Positions 53,601-63,323 of a DNA stretch of 64,000 bases are shown piece after piece. Both the position numbers and the translations under genes were made by a program. How positions within the stretch are numbered: position 1 is the stretch's first letter; each line of letters opens with the position of its first letter. The stretch covers positions 1 through 64,000 of the forward strand of contig NZ_RHHB01000006.1 of assembly GCF_003710805.1 (NCBI RefSeq), in the 5' to 3' direction. The notes beneath the pieces were generated by a model. It worked only from the letters and a program-made list of their open reading frames with translations. It was not told the origin of the DNA and ran no database searches. Source of the stretch: Agromyces tardus. GTDB taxonomy: Bacteria; Actinomycetota; Actinomycetes; Actinomycetales; Microbacteriaceae.

Positions 53601-55844
53601 TCACGCACTCTGCGCAGCCTTGCTCGCCTCGATCAGTCGCTCGAGGGCCTCGACGGGGACCGCCTCGCCGAGGAAACCCAGGAACTGCTTCATCGGCATC
53701 GACTCCACCATCCGCAGCTGATCCTGCTGCTCGACGGCGTGCTCCTTCTGCTCGTCGGTCATCGCTGCGACCATGCCCTCCATCAGGGCGGGCCCGGCGA
53801 TGGGGTGGGCGAACCACTCCCCCACCGTCGACTCGAAGGACAGCACGGGGACGATCACGTCTCCGATGAGGGTCACGGTCTCCTCGGCGAGGACGGTCGA
53901 AGCGTCGCGTGCGACCTGGATGCGGTACCCGCCGGGCGCCACGGTCCAGCCGCCGAGCTCGACATCCCAGTACGCGAAGGCGCGGCGATCGAGGTCGAGA
54001 ACGACCGAGCGGCTCTCGCCCGGCTCGAGCGCGACCTTGCGGAAGGCGCGAAGCTCACGTGCGGGCCGGCGCACCGGCCCCGCCTCAGTGGCGACGTAGA
54101 CCTGGACGACGTGCTTACCGGCGCGCTGTCCCGTGTTCGTCACCGTCACCCTCACGACGGCGGTGGCGTCCCCGGTCACCTCGACCGCGAGGGCGCTCGT
54201 CTCGAACGACGTGTAGCTCAGGCCGTGGCCGAACGGGTACCGCACGGCGGCCGCGACGGTCTCGTAGTGGCGGTAGCCGACCATGACACCCTCGCCGTAG
54301 CGGACGTGCCCTTGCTCGCCCGGGAAGTTGAGGTAGCTGGGGGTGTCCTGAAGGCGGAGCGGGATCGTCTCCGCGAGGTGTCCCGACGGGTTGGCGCGGC
54401 CGAACAGGAGGTCGGCGATGGCGGAGCCGCCGGCTTGACCGAGGAGGAAGCCCTCGAGGATCGCGTCGACGTCGTCGTGCCAGCCCTCGAGCGACACGAC
54501 GCCGCCGTTGCTGAGCATGACCACCGTCTTCTCGGCCGCCGCGGCGACGGCACGAATGAGATCGACCTGCACCGCGGGGAGGTCGAGAGTCGTGCGGTCG
54601 AAGCCCTCCGACTCATCCTTCTCCCCCAGTCCCGCGAAGATGACCGCGACATCGGCCGACCCGGCCATCTGGACCGCAGCAGCGCGCAGCTCGACGGGGT
54701 CGCCCGCCCCGTCGACGGCGAAGCCGGGCGCGTAGCCGACCTGCTGCCCGCGTTGCCCGGCCAGGGCGCGAATCGCGTCCAGAGCTGCATCCGTGCGGGT
54801 GGGGTTGATGTGCGAGCTGCCGCCGCCCTGGAAGCGCGGCGTCTGGGCGAAGCCGCCGATCACGGCGATGGTCGTCGCGTCATCCAGCGGCAGCACGTCG
54901 CCGTCGTTCTTGAGCAGCACCACGCTCTCGGTCGCGAGCGACCGGGCGAGCTCGTGCTGGGTGACGGCGTCGATCGGGGCACCCTCGGCCGGCGCACGGT
55001 CGGCGAGCGCGACGACGCGCCGGACGGCCTCGTCGACCACGGCCTCGTCGAGTCGTCCCGACCGGACCGCGTCGACGATCTCCCGGTCGGTGACGCCGCC
55101 GGTACCTGGCATCTCGAGGTCGAGACCGGCGGCCAGCGCAGCGACCCGGTTGCCCACGGCTCCCCAATCCGAGACGACGGCCCCGTCGAAGCCCCACTCG
55201 CCGCGGAGCAGGTCGGTGAGCAGCCACCGGTTCTCCGATGAGTACACGCCGTTGATCTTGTTGTAGGAGCACATCACGGTGGCGGGCCGGGCCTCTGTGA
55301 CGACGCGCTCGAAGGCGGGCAGGTAGATCTCGCGGAGCGTCCGCTCGTCGACGTCCGCGCTGACGCGCATCCGATCGGTCTCCTGGTTGTTCGCCGCGAA
55401 GTGCTTCACCGAGGCGCCCACGCCCGCGCGCTGCTGGCCGCGGACGTGCGCGGCCCCGAGCACACCGGAGAGCAGCGGGTCCTCCGAGTAGTACTCGAAG
55501 TTGCGACCGCACAGGGGCGAACGCTTGATGTTGATTCCCGGCCCGAGGAGCACCGTCACGCCGAGGGCGCGGGCCTCGGCGCCGACCGCCGCACCGACCT
55601 TCTCCGCGACCTCGGGGTCCCACGATGAGCCGACGGCGACGGCGGGCGGGAAGCAGGTGGCCGGGACGCTCTCGTGAATGCCGAGATGGTCCGCATCTCC
55701 GCGCTGCAGGCGTACGCCGTGCGGTCCATCGGTGAGGGTCATCGCCGGGATGCCGGCCTCGTCGACCGGCGTAGTGGCCCAGAAGCCGGCCCCCGACAGG
55801 AGCGAGGCCTTCTGCTCGAGGGTGAGGGTCGTCAGGTGGGGCAT
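53601..55844 (-). CDS. GH3 beta-glucosidase
   Basis: This 747-residue glycoside hydrolase family 3 enzyme has an N-terminal TIM-barrel domain with KHFAANNQETDRM and the nucleophile Asp in GAVVSDWGAVG near 227. A second sandwich domain (GGGSSHINPTRT) follows, then a fibronectin III-like domain (about 570-640) and a 90-residue C-terminal tail. There is no signal peptide. It would remove terminal beta-glucose inside the cell. AAGGAG precedes the ATG, which overlaps the stop of the rhamnosidase gene. It is the last enzyme gene of the operon. Confidence 0.93.
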   Translation of the reverse strand: MPHLTTLTLEQKASLLSGAGFWATTPVDEAGIPAMTLTDGPHGVRLQRGDADHLGIHESVPATCFPPAVAVGSSWDPEVAEKVGAAVGAEARALGVTVLLGPGINIKRSPLCGRNFEYYSEDPLLSGVLGAAHVRGQQRAGVGASVKHFAANNQETDRMRVSADVDERTLREIYLPAFERVVTEARPATVMCSYNKINGVYSSENRWLLTDLLRGEWGFDGAVVSDWGAVGNRVAALAAGLDLEMPGTGGVTDREIVDAVRSGRLDEAVVDEAVRRVVALADRAPAEGAPIDAVTQHELARSLATESVVLLKNDGDVLPLDDATTIAVIGGFAQTPRFQGGGSSHINPTRTDAALDAIRALAGQRGQQVGYAPGFAVDGAGDPVELRAAAVQMAGSADVAVIFAGLGEKDESEGFDRTTLDLPAVQVDLIRAVAAAAEKTVVMLSNGGVVSLEGWHDDVDAILEGFLLGQAGGSAIADLLFGRANPSGHLAETIPLRLQDTPSYLNFPGEQGHVRYGEGVMVGYRHYETVAAAVRYPFGHGLSYTSFETSALAVEVTGDATAVVRVTVTNTGQRAGKHVVQVYVATEAGPVRRPARELRAFRKVALEPGESRSVVLDLDRRAFAYWDVELGGWTVAPGGYRIQVARDASTVLAEETVTLIGDVIVPVLSFESTVGEWFAHPIAGPALMEGMVAAMTDEQKEHAVEQQDQLRMVESMPMKQFLGFLGEAVPVEALERLIEASKAAQSA

Positions 55845-58800
55845 CAGCGGGCTCCTTCGAGGGTGAGGGCGCGGCGGAACTCGTCCGCGAGGGTCGGAGG
55901 CGCGCCGGGGATGTATTGGAGCATGACGTTGAGGGACATGCCTGCCGCCCCGGGCGCCGTGCCGTCGAGCGGGATGCCCGGGAAGTGGGTCTGGAACACC
56001 TCCGTGATCGCCCGCCACACCTGGGGGTCGTCGGCCAGCGTCTTCAACGGGGTGTCCATCGAGTATTCGGGCCGTTCGGGCTGCTCGGGCAGGGCGTATC
56101 GCCAGGAGTGCGACCCGGGCGCTGCCTGCTCCACCACGCCGGCCGGGTGCAGCGGGAGCACGACCTCCGCGGAGGTGCCCTCGGGGATGGTGACGTCGAG
56201 GAACATCTCGCCGTCCTCGATGCGCCAGTCCACCTCGGCGCGGCCGTGCACGGTGTCGTGCGCGACATGGGCGGAGGTGAGTCCGCCGCCGGGTTGCGGC
56301 GCGATGCGAATCCGCCGGTAGCCGGGCTCCATCCGCTGCAGCCCGCCGACGATGCGGTGCAGCCAGTCGGCCACGGCGCCGAGCGCGTAGTGGTTGAGGG
56401 AGGTCATGCCCGTGGCGTTGAGGGTGCCGTCGGGCAGGATCGAGTCCCAGCGCTCCCAGATCGTCGTCGCGCCCATGGTCACGGGGTAGAGGAAGGAGGG
56501 GCATTCCTTCTCCATCAGCAGGAGGTAGGCCTCGTCGAGGTGGCCGGTGCTGCTGAGCGCGTCGGTCACGAGCGGGGTGCCCGCGAACCCGGTGGAGATC
56601 TTGTAGCCCCCCTTCGCAACGAGCTCGGCGAGGCGGTCGCCGGCCTTCGCATTCTGGTCCTCGTCGAGGATCCCGAACGCGATCGCGAGTGCGTAGGCGG
56701 TGGTGGACTCGTTCACGACCCGGCCGGACTCGGTGACGTACTCGCGGCGGAAGGCCCGGCGGACGCGGTCGGCGAGCGCCGCGAAGTGTGCTGCGTCCTC
56801 CGCCTTGCCGAGCAGCCCTGCGGTCTCGGCCATCTCGCGGGTGGTCTTGCAGAGGTAGGCGGAGGCGACCAGGTGCCGGTCGGTCTTGCCGCCCGCCGGG
56901 TTGTCGGCCGGGGCATCCGGGTCGAGCCAGTCGCCGAACTGGAAGCCGCTGCTCCACAGGCCGCTCTCGTCGAGAAGATCCTCGACCTGGCGGATGAACG
57001 CCGTCATGGAGTCGTAGCTGCCGCGCAGGATGTCGAGGTCGCCGTACTCCTGGTACATCGCCCAGGGGAGGCTGACTGCCACGTCACTCCAGAGTGCGGT
57101 GGGCGAGGAGGGCGTGGACAGGATGTCGGGGACGACCCAGGGAACGTAGCCCCGTTCGGCCTGCTCGACGGCGAGGTCCTGCAGCCAGGAGCCGAGGACA
57201 CCGCGGACGTCGTAGAGGAAGGTCGCGGTCGGCGCGAAGGCGTTGATGTCACCGGTCCATCCCATGCGCTCGTCGCGCTGCGGGCAGTCGGTCGGGATGC
57301 CGACGAAGTTGTCGCGCATCGACCAGACCGCGTTCGCGTGCAGCTTGGTGACGAGCGGGTCCGAGGTCTCGAACCAGCCCGTGCGGGTCATCTCGCTGTG
57401 CACGACCACCGCGCGGACGGCATCCACCGACAGCTCGCCGGGCCAGCCGTCGACCTCGACGTAGCGGAACCCGTGGAACGTGAAGCGCGGCTCCCAGGTC
57501 TCCTCTGCACCGCCCCGCAACGTGTACCGGTCCGTTGCATCCGCCCGGCGGTTGCTCTCGGGCTCGAGCTCGCCGTCGGGGGTGAGTGCCTCGGCGTGGC
57601 GGAGCGTGATCGTCCATCCTGCCTCGCCGGTCAGAGTGATCCGGACCCAGCCGGAGATGTTCTGGCCGACGTCGACGATCGTCTTCCCGCTCGGGCTGGT
57701 GAGGATCTCGACGGGGGCGAGCTCGTCGATGCGGCGGATCGGCGGGGCGATGCCGACTTCGAGCGCCTCGAGGTTCCACTCGATCGGCTCAGCAGACGCC
57801 CAGTCGCTGTCGTCGAACCCGGCGCTGCTCCATCCCTCGGGCTCGAGGGGCGCGTCGTAGGTCTCGCCGTCGTAGATCCCATTCGCCCGCACCGCCCCGG
57901 TCCCGACCCGGAACTCGGGGCCCGTGCCGATCACTTCCGTCCGGTCACCGTACTCGAGCTCGAGCTGGAGGAACAGGGCGGGCCGGTCGGCGTAGTGTAC
58001 CCGCCGGTCCTCCCAGCCCAGTCGACCGACAGCCCAGCCCTCGCCGACGATCGCGCCGACCGCGTTCTCGCCCGCGGCGATCAGGTCCGTCACGTCGTGG
58101 CTGCTCACGTTGATGCGGTGACGGTACGAGGTCCAGCCGGGAGCGAGCACCTCGTCACCGACGCGGACGCCGTTGAGGTAGGGCTCGACGATGCCCAGTG
58201 CGGTGACGAGCAGGGTCGCACGCCGGAGCCCCTCGGCGACCGCGAACTCGCGCCGGAAGTACGAGGCGGGGTCACCGGGGCGGGCGGGAGAGCCGCCACT
58301 GATGAACGAGGCGTGCCACTGGGAGACCATGGCGCAGTTCCTTTCTTGAGGGTGAACCAGGCTGGCGGGACGCCGACCGGTTCGCGGCGCGAGTCCAGCC
58401 ATCACGAGCCGCTCGGGCTCGTCGGTATCGGAGACGGGGGAAGCACCAGCCCGCGCCGAGGCGGCGCGGAGAAATCGGCCGAGTGACCTCTTCCCTTCGG
58501 GAACCGGCAGCATCACGTGCACGTGGATCATGCCGGGATCCTCCAGGTAGGTCACGGGAACGCCCGCCTGGGCCAGCGCATCGCGGAGCCGCCGACTCTG
58601 GTGGACGAGGACGTCGTCGCCCCCGGTGATGATCCACGTCTCAGGCAGACCATCCATCCGGCCGAAGAGCGGGCTCACCCGCGGATCGGTGCGCGGGAGA
58701 GTTCCCGCGTACGCTGCGGCAGACTCGGCCAGCCGCCCGGAGTCGAGCATGGCGTCCGACTCCGTGTCCTGTTCCGCGGGGTCCGACATGGTGAGGTCGA

Positions 58801-59353
58801 CCCACGGCGCGAACAGCCCGAGCAGCGCCGGCGCACGCTCCCCCGCTGCGACGGCGGCCTGCACGGTGGCGAGGGCGAGGCCTCCGCCGGCCGAGTCGCC
58901 CGCAACGGTCGCCCGCGCCGGATCCCACCGCTCGCCGAGCGCCCGGTAGATCTCAACCATCGCGGCGACCGTGGTCTGCGCGGTCGAACGCGGAGCAAGC
59001 CGGTAGGCGGGCACCCAGACTTCCGCTCCAAGCTTCGTCGCGAGCCTCGCGACGAGCTGCCACGTGCCGATCGAGGCGTCCTCGATGTAGCCGCCGCCGT
59101 GCAGGTACAGCACCGCCGAAGTCGGCGGAGTGCCGTCCGGGCGGAGGACGACCACTGTCGTGTCGCCGATCCGCGTACGAGACACCCGCAGCCCTCGCAC
59201 GGCGAAGGGGGTCGGCAGCGGTTCCGGGCGGCCGTCGATCTCCGCCGCGGCGGCGGCGGCGACGGTCGCGGCGATGGGAGCGGTGTTCTTGCCTCGAGCG
59301 ATCATCGCGCGGAGGAGGCGGGAACGCAGCGAGACCCGCGCGGATGCCCTCAT
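55844..59353 (-). CDS. In-frame fusion: HSL-type esterase plus GH78 alpha-L-rhamnosidase
   Basis: One uninterrupted frame of 1169 codons encodes two enzymes. Residues 1-300 are a hormone-sensitive-lipase-type esterase: LYLHGGGYIED near 85, nucleophile GDSAGGGLA near 155, and His in IHVHVM near 275. After a linker of about 40 residues, residues 342-1169 are a GH78 rhamnosidase with GIPTDCPQRDERMGWTGD (general acid Glu near 693) and TTIWERWDS. An internal ATG at 58330 has AAGGAA 8 nt upstream, so a separate 828-residue rhamnosidase may also be made. The first ATG overlaps the stop of the next gene upstream. No signal peptide. Confidence 0.82.
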   Translation of the reverse strand: MRASARVSLRSRLLRAMIARGKNTAPIAATVAAAAAAEIDGRPEPLPTPFAVRGLRVSRTRIGDTTVVVLRPDGTPPTSAVLYLHGGGYIEDASIGTWQLVARLATKLGAEVWVPAYRLAPRSTAQTTVAAMVEIYRALGERWDPARATVAGDSAGGGLALATVQAAVAAGERAPALLGLFAPWVDLTMSDPAEQDTESDAMLDSGRLAESAAAYAGTLPRTDPRVSPLFGRMDGLPETWIITGGDDVLVHQSRRLRDALAQAGVPVTYLEDPGMIHVHVMLPVPEGKRSLGRFLRAASARAGASPVSDTDEPERLVMAGLAPRTGRRPASLVHPQERNCAMVSQWHASFISGGSPARPGDPASYFRREFAVAEGLRRATLLVTALGIVEPYLNGVRVGDEVLAPGWTSYRHRINVSSHDVTDLIAAGENAVGAIVGEGWAVGRLGWEDRRVHYADRPALFLQLELEYGDRTEVIGTGPEFRVGTGAVRANGIYDGETYDAPLEPEGWSSAGFDDSDWASAEPIEWNLEALEVGIAPPIRRIDELAPVEILTSPSGKTIVDVGQNISGWVRITLTGEAGWTITLRHAEALTPDGELEPESNRRADATDRYTLRGGAEETWEPRFTFHGFRYVEVDGWPGELSVDAVRAVVVHSEMTRTGWFETSDPLVTKLHANAVWSMRDNFVGIPTDCPQRDERMGWTGDINAFAPTATFLYDVRGVLGSWLQDLAVEQAERGYVPWVVPDILSTPSSPTALWSDVAVSLPWAMYQEYGDLDILRGSYDSMTAFIRQVEDLLDESGLWSSGFQFGDWLDPDAPADNPAGGKTDRHLVASAYLCKTTREMAETAGLLGKAEDAAHFAALADRVRRAFRREYVTESGRVVNESTTAYALAIAFGILDEDQNAKAGDRLAELVAKGGYKISTGFAGTPLVTDALSSTGHLDEAYLLLMEKECPSFLYPVTMGATTIWERWDSILPDGTLNATGMTSLNHYALGAVADWLHRIVGGLQRMEPGYRRIRIAPQPGGGLTSAHVAHDTVHGRAEVDWRIEDGEMFLDVTIPEGTSAEVVLPLHPAGVVEQAAPGSHSWRYALPEQPERPEYSMDTPLKTLADDPQVWRAITEVFQTHFPGIPLDGTAPGAAGMSLNVMLQYIPGAPPTLADEFRRALTLEGAR
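58328..58347 (-). promoter_or_regulatory. Internal ribosome site and ATG at the esterase/rhamnosidase junction
   Basis: On the minus strand AAAGGAACTGCGCC precedes ATG 58330, the natural GH78 start (VSQWHASFISGG). It suggests the two enzymes were, or still are, translated separately although no stop codon parts them. Confidence 0.6.
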
Positions 59354-61686
59354 CCGGTGATCCGGTGGATTCCGGGCCCCACGTCGTGGTGGGTGCCGCT
59401 GGGGAGGATCACCCGCGCCGAGCAGCCCGCGGGAATGGCCACGCTCAGGTGGAAGCGTCCGTCGCGCTCCATGCGCCAGTCGGAGCTGACTCTCCCCTGA
59501 CGGGTATCGATGTGGGCGCGGGCGAAGGTGAGGTCGTGGCCCGGGCGAGGTGCGATCGTCACGCGCCGGTAGCCCGGCTCGTCGCTTCTGATGCCCGCGA
59601 CGTAATCGTGCAGGAACCGGATGACTCCGCCCTTGGAGTAGTGGTTGAGAGACTCGTGCGGGTTCCCGTCGTCGTCGATGCCACCCCAGGACTCCCAGAT
59701 CGTCGTCGCGCCTCGGTCGAGCATCGCCATCCAGCTCGGTTCGCTCCGCTGGAACAGCAGCTCGTAGGCCAATTCGAGCTCGCCGTTGTCGGCCAGCGTC
59801 GGAAGCAGCAGTGCAGTGGAGAGGAACCCGGTGGACAGGTGGGTGTCCTTCTCGCGGATGAGCTCGACCAGCCGTGCCGTGCTGGGCGATCGCAGCGCTT
59901 CGGGGATGAGCCCGAAGGCGAGACCCCTGACGTAGTTCGCCTGCGATTCGACGCTCAGGCGTCCGTCGTCGCCGAGGAACTCGGTCCGCCAGGCGTCTCT
60001 GGCGTGTTCGGCCAGATCTGCGTATGACACCGCGAGGTGATCGTGGCCGAGCACGGCGGCCGACCTGCTCGTGATCTCGGCGGATCGGACGAGATACGCG
60101 GTGGCGATGATGCCCTTGTCGGCGAAGAAGTCGAAGACCGCGTCGGGTTCCGCCCATTCCCCCCAGTGGAAGCCGCTGTCCCAGAGGTACCGCTCATGCG
60201 GAGCGGGCTCAGCGGTGCGGGCGATGCGGCTGTCGTGGCGCCCGGTCGCCGCGACGGCGGCCGCATAGTCGACCCAGCGCCTCATCATGTCGAAGGTCTC
60301 GGCCAGTACGGCCGGGTCCCCGTAGGTCTCGTAGATCTGCCACGGCACGATGGTGCAGGCGTCGCCCCAGCCGGCCGATCCGTCGAAGGAGAACGGCAGG
60401 GCGGGGCTCTTGACGATGCCCGTGTTCGGGGCGACGTTGGTGACGCAGCCGTCGTCTCGTTGATCGTCCGCGAGTGAGCGCAGCCACTTTCGCGAGAAGC
60501 CCTCGATGTCGTCGAGGAACGCCGCACTGCGGACGAAGATCTGGTAGTCGCCGGAATATCCCCATCGTTCGCGTTGCGGGCAGTCGGTGGGGACGTCGCA
60601 GGCGTTGGAGTGCCAGCTCGCCACGGCGATCTCATGGAGGCGGTTCAGGCGCTCATTGGAGCTGACGAAGTCACCGGTCGCGACCAGGTCGCTGTGGACG
60701 AAGACGGCGGTGATCGCGTCGGGGGCGAGGTCGTCGTCGAGCCCGTCGACGGCGACGTACCGGAAGCCGTGGGTCGTGTGCCGCGGCTCGAAGACGTCGG
60801 CCGCATTCCCGCGGGAGATGACGACGTCGATCTGACCGGTGGGCAGGGGCTCGGGGTCCGGGTACTCGGTGTACGCGAGGTGCGCCATGGTGAGGTCGCC
60901 ATCCTGGTCGAGAGCCTCACCGTGGCTGAGCGTGATGCGGGTTCCCTCGGCACCCAGCTGCGTGAGCCGTACCCATCCGTTGAGGTTCTGGCCGAAGTCC
61001 ACGATCTGTCGTCCGGTCTTCAGCCGGGTGACCGAGGTCGGGCTGAGCTGCCGGATCCGCCGGACCGGCGGAGCCGGCGAGAACGCGAGTCGGGTCCGGT
61101 CGATCGCGAGCGGGTCCTCGTATCCCGTCGCGGCCTGCCATCGGATGCGGTCGCTGCGCCGGAAGTCGACGGTCTGGCCGTCCATGAGGTCGGCTGCGAT
61201 GATCTCTCCCACGCCGACCTCCCAGCTCCGGTCGGTGCTGATGTGGCGGGTTCCCGTGTGCTCAGTGAGGGCGAGTGACGCGATCACGCCGGTACGGGTG
61301 CCGAAGTTGTCGGGCACGCGGCTGGGGCCGGACCGACCGCGGAACCACCCGTCGGACAGCACCAATCGAAGCTCGTTGCTACCCAGGAGGAGGATGTCGC
61401 GCACGTCGTACCGTTGCACGTACAGCGTCTTGCGATAGCTCGTCAGGCCCGGTGCGAGTTCGTGGTCGCCGACGCGCTGCCCGTTCAGGTAGGCCTCGTA
61501 GATCCCGTGCGCCGTGGCGGAGAGTTCCGCTGCAAGGGGAAGCTCCTCGAGTGCGAACGTCGTCCTGAAGACGTAGGCAGGCCGACTTCCGGCGGGCGCC
61601 GGTTCGGCTTCCGCCGCAGCGATCCACTCGGCGGAGGCGAGAAGGTCCTCCGCGGTGGCGACGGTGGCGGTGGCTGGTGTCGACAT
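59350..61686 (-). CDS. GH78 alpha-L-rhamnosidase
   Basis: This 778-residue enzyme has the GH78 domain order: N-terminal beta-sandwich domains (YLNGQRVGDHELAPGLTSYR near 68; VDFGQNLNGWVRL near 235), the (alpha/alpha)6 barrel with VPTDCPQRERWGYSGDYQ (Glu acid near 368) and TTIWESWGG near 655, and a C-terminal sandwich. It is only distantly similar to the other GH78 here, so they likely differ in linkage preference. No signal peptide. The gene lies 148 bp after the transporter gene on the same strand; its stop overlaps the esterase start. Confidence 0.93.
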   Translation of the reverse strand: MSTPATATVATAEDLLASAEWIAAAEAEPAPAGSRPAYVFRTTFALEELPLAAELSATAHGIYEAYLNGQRVGDHELAPGLTSYRKTLYVQRYDVRDILLLGSNELRLVLSDGWFRGRSGPSRVPDNFGTRTGVIASLALTEHTGTRHISTDRSWEVGVGEIIAADLMDGQTVDFRRSDRIRWQAATGYEDPLAIDRTRLAFSPAPPVRRIRQLSPTSVTRLKTGRQIVDFGQNLNGWVRLTQLGAEGTRITLSHGEALDQDGDLTMAHLAYTEYPDPEPLPTGQIDVVISRGNAADVFEPRHTTHGFRYVAVDGLDDDLAPDAITAVFVHSDLVATGDFVSSNERLNRLHEIAVASWHSNACDVPTDCPQRERWGYSGDYQIFVRSAAFLDDIEGFSRKWLRSLADDQRDDGCVTNVAPNTGIVKSPALPFSFDGSAGWGDACTIVPWQIYETYGDPAVLAETFDMMRRWVDYAAAVAATGRHDSRIARTAEPAPHERYLWDSGFHWGEWAEPDAVFDFFADKGIIATAYLVRSAEITSRSAAVLGHDHLAVSYADLAEHARDAWRTEFLGDDGRLSVESQANYVRGLAFGLIPEALRSPSTARLVELIREKDTHLSTGFLSTALLLPTLADNGELELAYELLFQRSEPSWMAMLDRGATTIWESWGGIDDDGNPHESLNHYSKGGVIRFLHDYVAGIRSDEPGYRRVTIAPRPGHDLTFARAHIDTRQGRVSSDWRMERDGRFHLSVAIPAGCSARVILPSGTHHDVGPGIHRITG

Positions 61687-61765
61687 GTGCGCTCCGGTTG
61701 GACGTGCGTGTGTGATCGTGGGGAATCGGCTCCGCCTGCGAGAACGTGAACCGGGCCGGTGGGAT

Positions 61766-61794
61766 CCGAGGGCGCCGCTGGGCGACGCCCTCGG
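61766..61794 (-). terminator. Hairpin between transporter and rhamnosidase genes
   Basis: A perfect 9-bp stem (61766-61774 with 61786-61794) has an 11-nt loop, about 40 nt after the transporter stop. It could lower expression of the downstream enzymes relative to the transporter, or protect mRNA ends. Confidence 0.45.
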
Positions 61795-61834
61795 AAGTCG
61801 CCGACGCGATCCGCCGGCCGGCTTCTCAAGCGGC

Positions 61835-63178
61835 TCAGCGCACCGAGCGGATGCGGAGGATGACGAGCCCGCCGGCGAGCACGAGACCCGCCGCGATGAA
61901 GAAGAGCAGCGAGTAGTTCTTCTCGTCGCCGGTCACGCCGACGAGCAGGATCGACGACGCGATGAGCGGGGCGGCCGACTGCGGGATCGAGGTGGCGAAG
62001 CCGGTGATGCCCATGAAGCGTCCGGCGTCCGTGGTCTTCTCGGGCAGGACGTCGAGCAGCAGTGCCTGGTCGACCGCGGAGAACATGCCGATGCCGGTCG
62101 AGACGATGAGCGAGCCGGCGATGAGCGCGGGCAGGTCGGTCGAGATCGCCATGAGCACCATGCCCGCGGCCATGAGCGCGCCGCCGGTGACGACGAACAC
62201 CTTGCGGCGGCGGAACCGGTCGGAGAGGAAACCGCCGCCGAGCGCGCCTGCGGTCACGGCGAGGACGCCGACGCCGCCGAGCGTGGCGATGATGCCGGCC
62301 ACCTCGGTCACCTCCACCCCCAGCCGGCTCGCGAAGAAGAACGCCGTGAACGTCGTGTTGAGCGTGAGACCGAAGTAGAAGAGGAATCGCCCGAGCCAGT
62401 TCAGGGAGAAATCGGGGTACTGGGCGGGGTTGTAGAGGTACTTGCGCAGCAGGCCCCCGACGGTGAGCGTGTCCTTCGGGAGGCCGCGGCTGTCGTCCTC
62501 GTGCACGAGCGCGACGAAGAGGGTGACGAGCACGACACCGACGATGCCCGGGATCAGGAAGAGCAGCAGCGCGTTGCCGACGAAGCCCACTGTCAGGATG
62601 ACACCGAAGACGGGCGCGACCTGCGTGGCGAACCCGGTGAGGCCGGCGACCTTGCCGCGCTGCTCCTCGGGCAGGCGGTCGGCCGTCGAGATCTGCAGGT
62701 TGCTGAGCACAGTGCCCCAGCCCCATTGGGCGAGTACCCAGCCGAATCCGAGCAGCAACACGTTCGGCGCGAGCGCCATGACGACGAGCGAGATCACGCC
62801 GACGAACATGCCGCCGATCATGAACGGGCGGCGGCGGCCGATGCGCGTGCGCGTGCGATCGCTCCACACACCCATGAACGGCGCCGTGAGCATCACGAAG
62901 AGCGCGCCGGCGCCGGTGATGTAGCCGAGCAGCTCTTCGCGGCCGGGGGCCAGTTCGTTCACGCGGACGGAGAGCGAGATCGCGAGGGGGGTGATGAAGG
63001 CCATGAAGACGCCGAACTGCGCCAGCACCATGAACCAGATGTAGCGGGCGTTCACCTTGGGCAGGTCGGGCGCGGCGTCGTGCTCCTCGACGATGACCTC
63101 GGGATCGACGGTGGCGGTGGGGAAGGGGGACGGCACCGGGGTGACGATCGGCTCGTCGTCGCGGTCGGTCGGATTCAT
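61835..63178 (-). CDS. MFS glycoside/sugar transporter (GPH-like)
   Basis: This 447-residue membrane protein has about 12 transmembrane helices after a 45-residue charged N-terminus. The loop motif between helices 2 and 3, GVWSDRTRTRIGRRRPFM, is typical of GPH/MFS sugar symporters. It would bring a rhamnosyl-glucoside into the cell for the GH78 and GH3 enzymes. ATG 63178 is favoured because GGAG is 5 nt upstream; a GTG or ATG up to 63214 is possible. It is divergent from the LacI-type regulator with operator-like repeats in between. Confidence 0.9.
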   Translation of the reverse strand: MNPTDRDDEPIVTPVPSPFPTATVDPEVIVEEHDAAPDLPKVNARYIWFMVLAQFGVFMAFITPLAISLSVRVNELAPGREELLGYITGAGALFVMLTAPFMGVWSDRTRTRIGRRRPFMIGGMFVGVISLVVMALAPNVLLLGFGWVLAQWGWGTVLSNLQISTADRLPEEQRGKVAGLTGFATQVAPVFGVILTVGFVGNALLLFLIPGIVGVVLVTLFVALVHEDDSRGLPKDTLTVGGLLRKYLYNPAQYPDFSLNWLGRFLFYFGLTLNTTFTAFFFASRLGVEVTEVAGIIATLGGVGVLAVTAGALGGGFLSDRFRRRKVFVVTGGALMAAGMVLMAISTDLPALIAGSLIVSTGIGMFSAVDQALLLDVLPEKTTDAGRFMGITGFATSIPQSAAPLIASSILLVGVTGDEKNYSLLFFIAAGLVLAGGLVILRIRSVR

Positions 63179-63242
63179 GGGGACTCCATTGTCGTGTGGG
63201 GAGGGCTGTGACATCCGCTCGCCGGTTCGGACCGAAGCGTTA

Positions 63243-63256
63243 CTAGCGCGTGCTAG
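63243..63256. promoter_or_regulatory. Operator-like inverted repeat 1 (LacI type)
   Basis: CTAGC-GCGT-GCTAG is a perfect 5-bp inverted repeat with CG-rich centre, as LacI-family operators usually are. It is nearest to the transporter gene in the 145-bp divergent region. Confidence 0.6.
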
Positions 63257-63283
63257 CGGATGTCGTCGATGCTACAGTGAGGA

Positions 63284-63299
63284 ACTAGCGCGCGCAAGT
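63284..63299. promoter_or_regulatory. Operator-like inverted repeat 2 (LacI type)
   Basis: ACTAGCGCGCGCAAGT is a 16-bp palindrome with one mismatched pair, sharing ACTAGCGCG with site 1. It lies 24 bp before the regulator ATG, fitting autoregulation and joint control of the transporter operon. Confidence 0.6.
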
Positions 63300-63323
63300 A
63301 ACGTTTCAATCGGAGGCCAGCGG

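Noticed and set aside
55916-58486. Open frame of 856 codons on the plus strand over the GH78 gene
   Set aside because: Antisense shadow with the same skewed composition; the minus-strand GH78 motifs are decisive.
59354-60157. Upstream extension of the esterase-rhamnosidase frame
   Set aside because: It is antisense-free but overlaps the GH78 gene in another frame and has Arg/His-rich nonsense composition; ATG 59353 with ATGA overlap is the better start.
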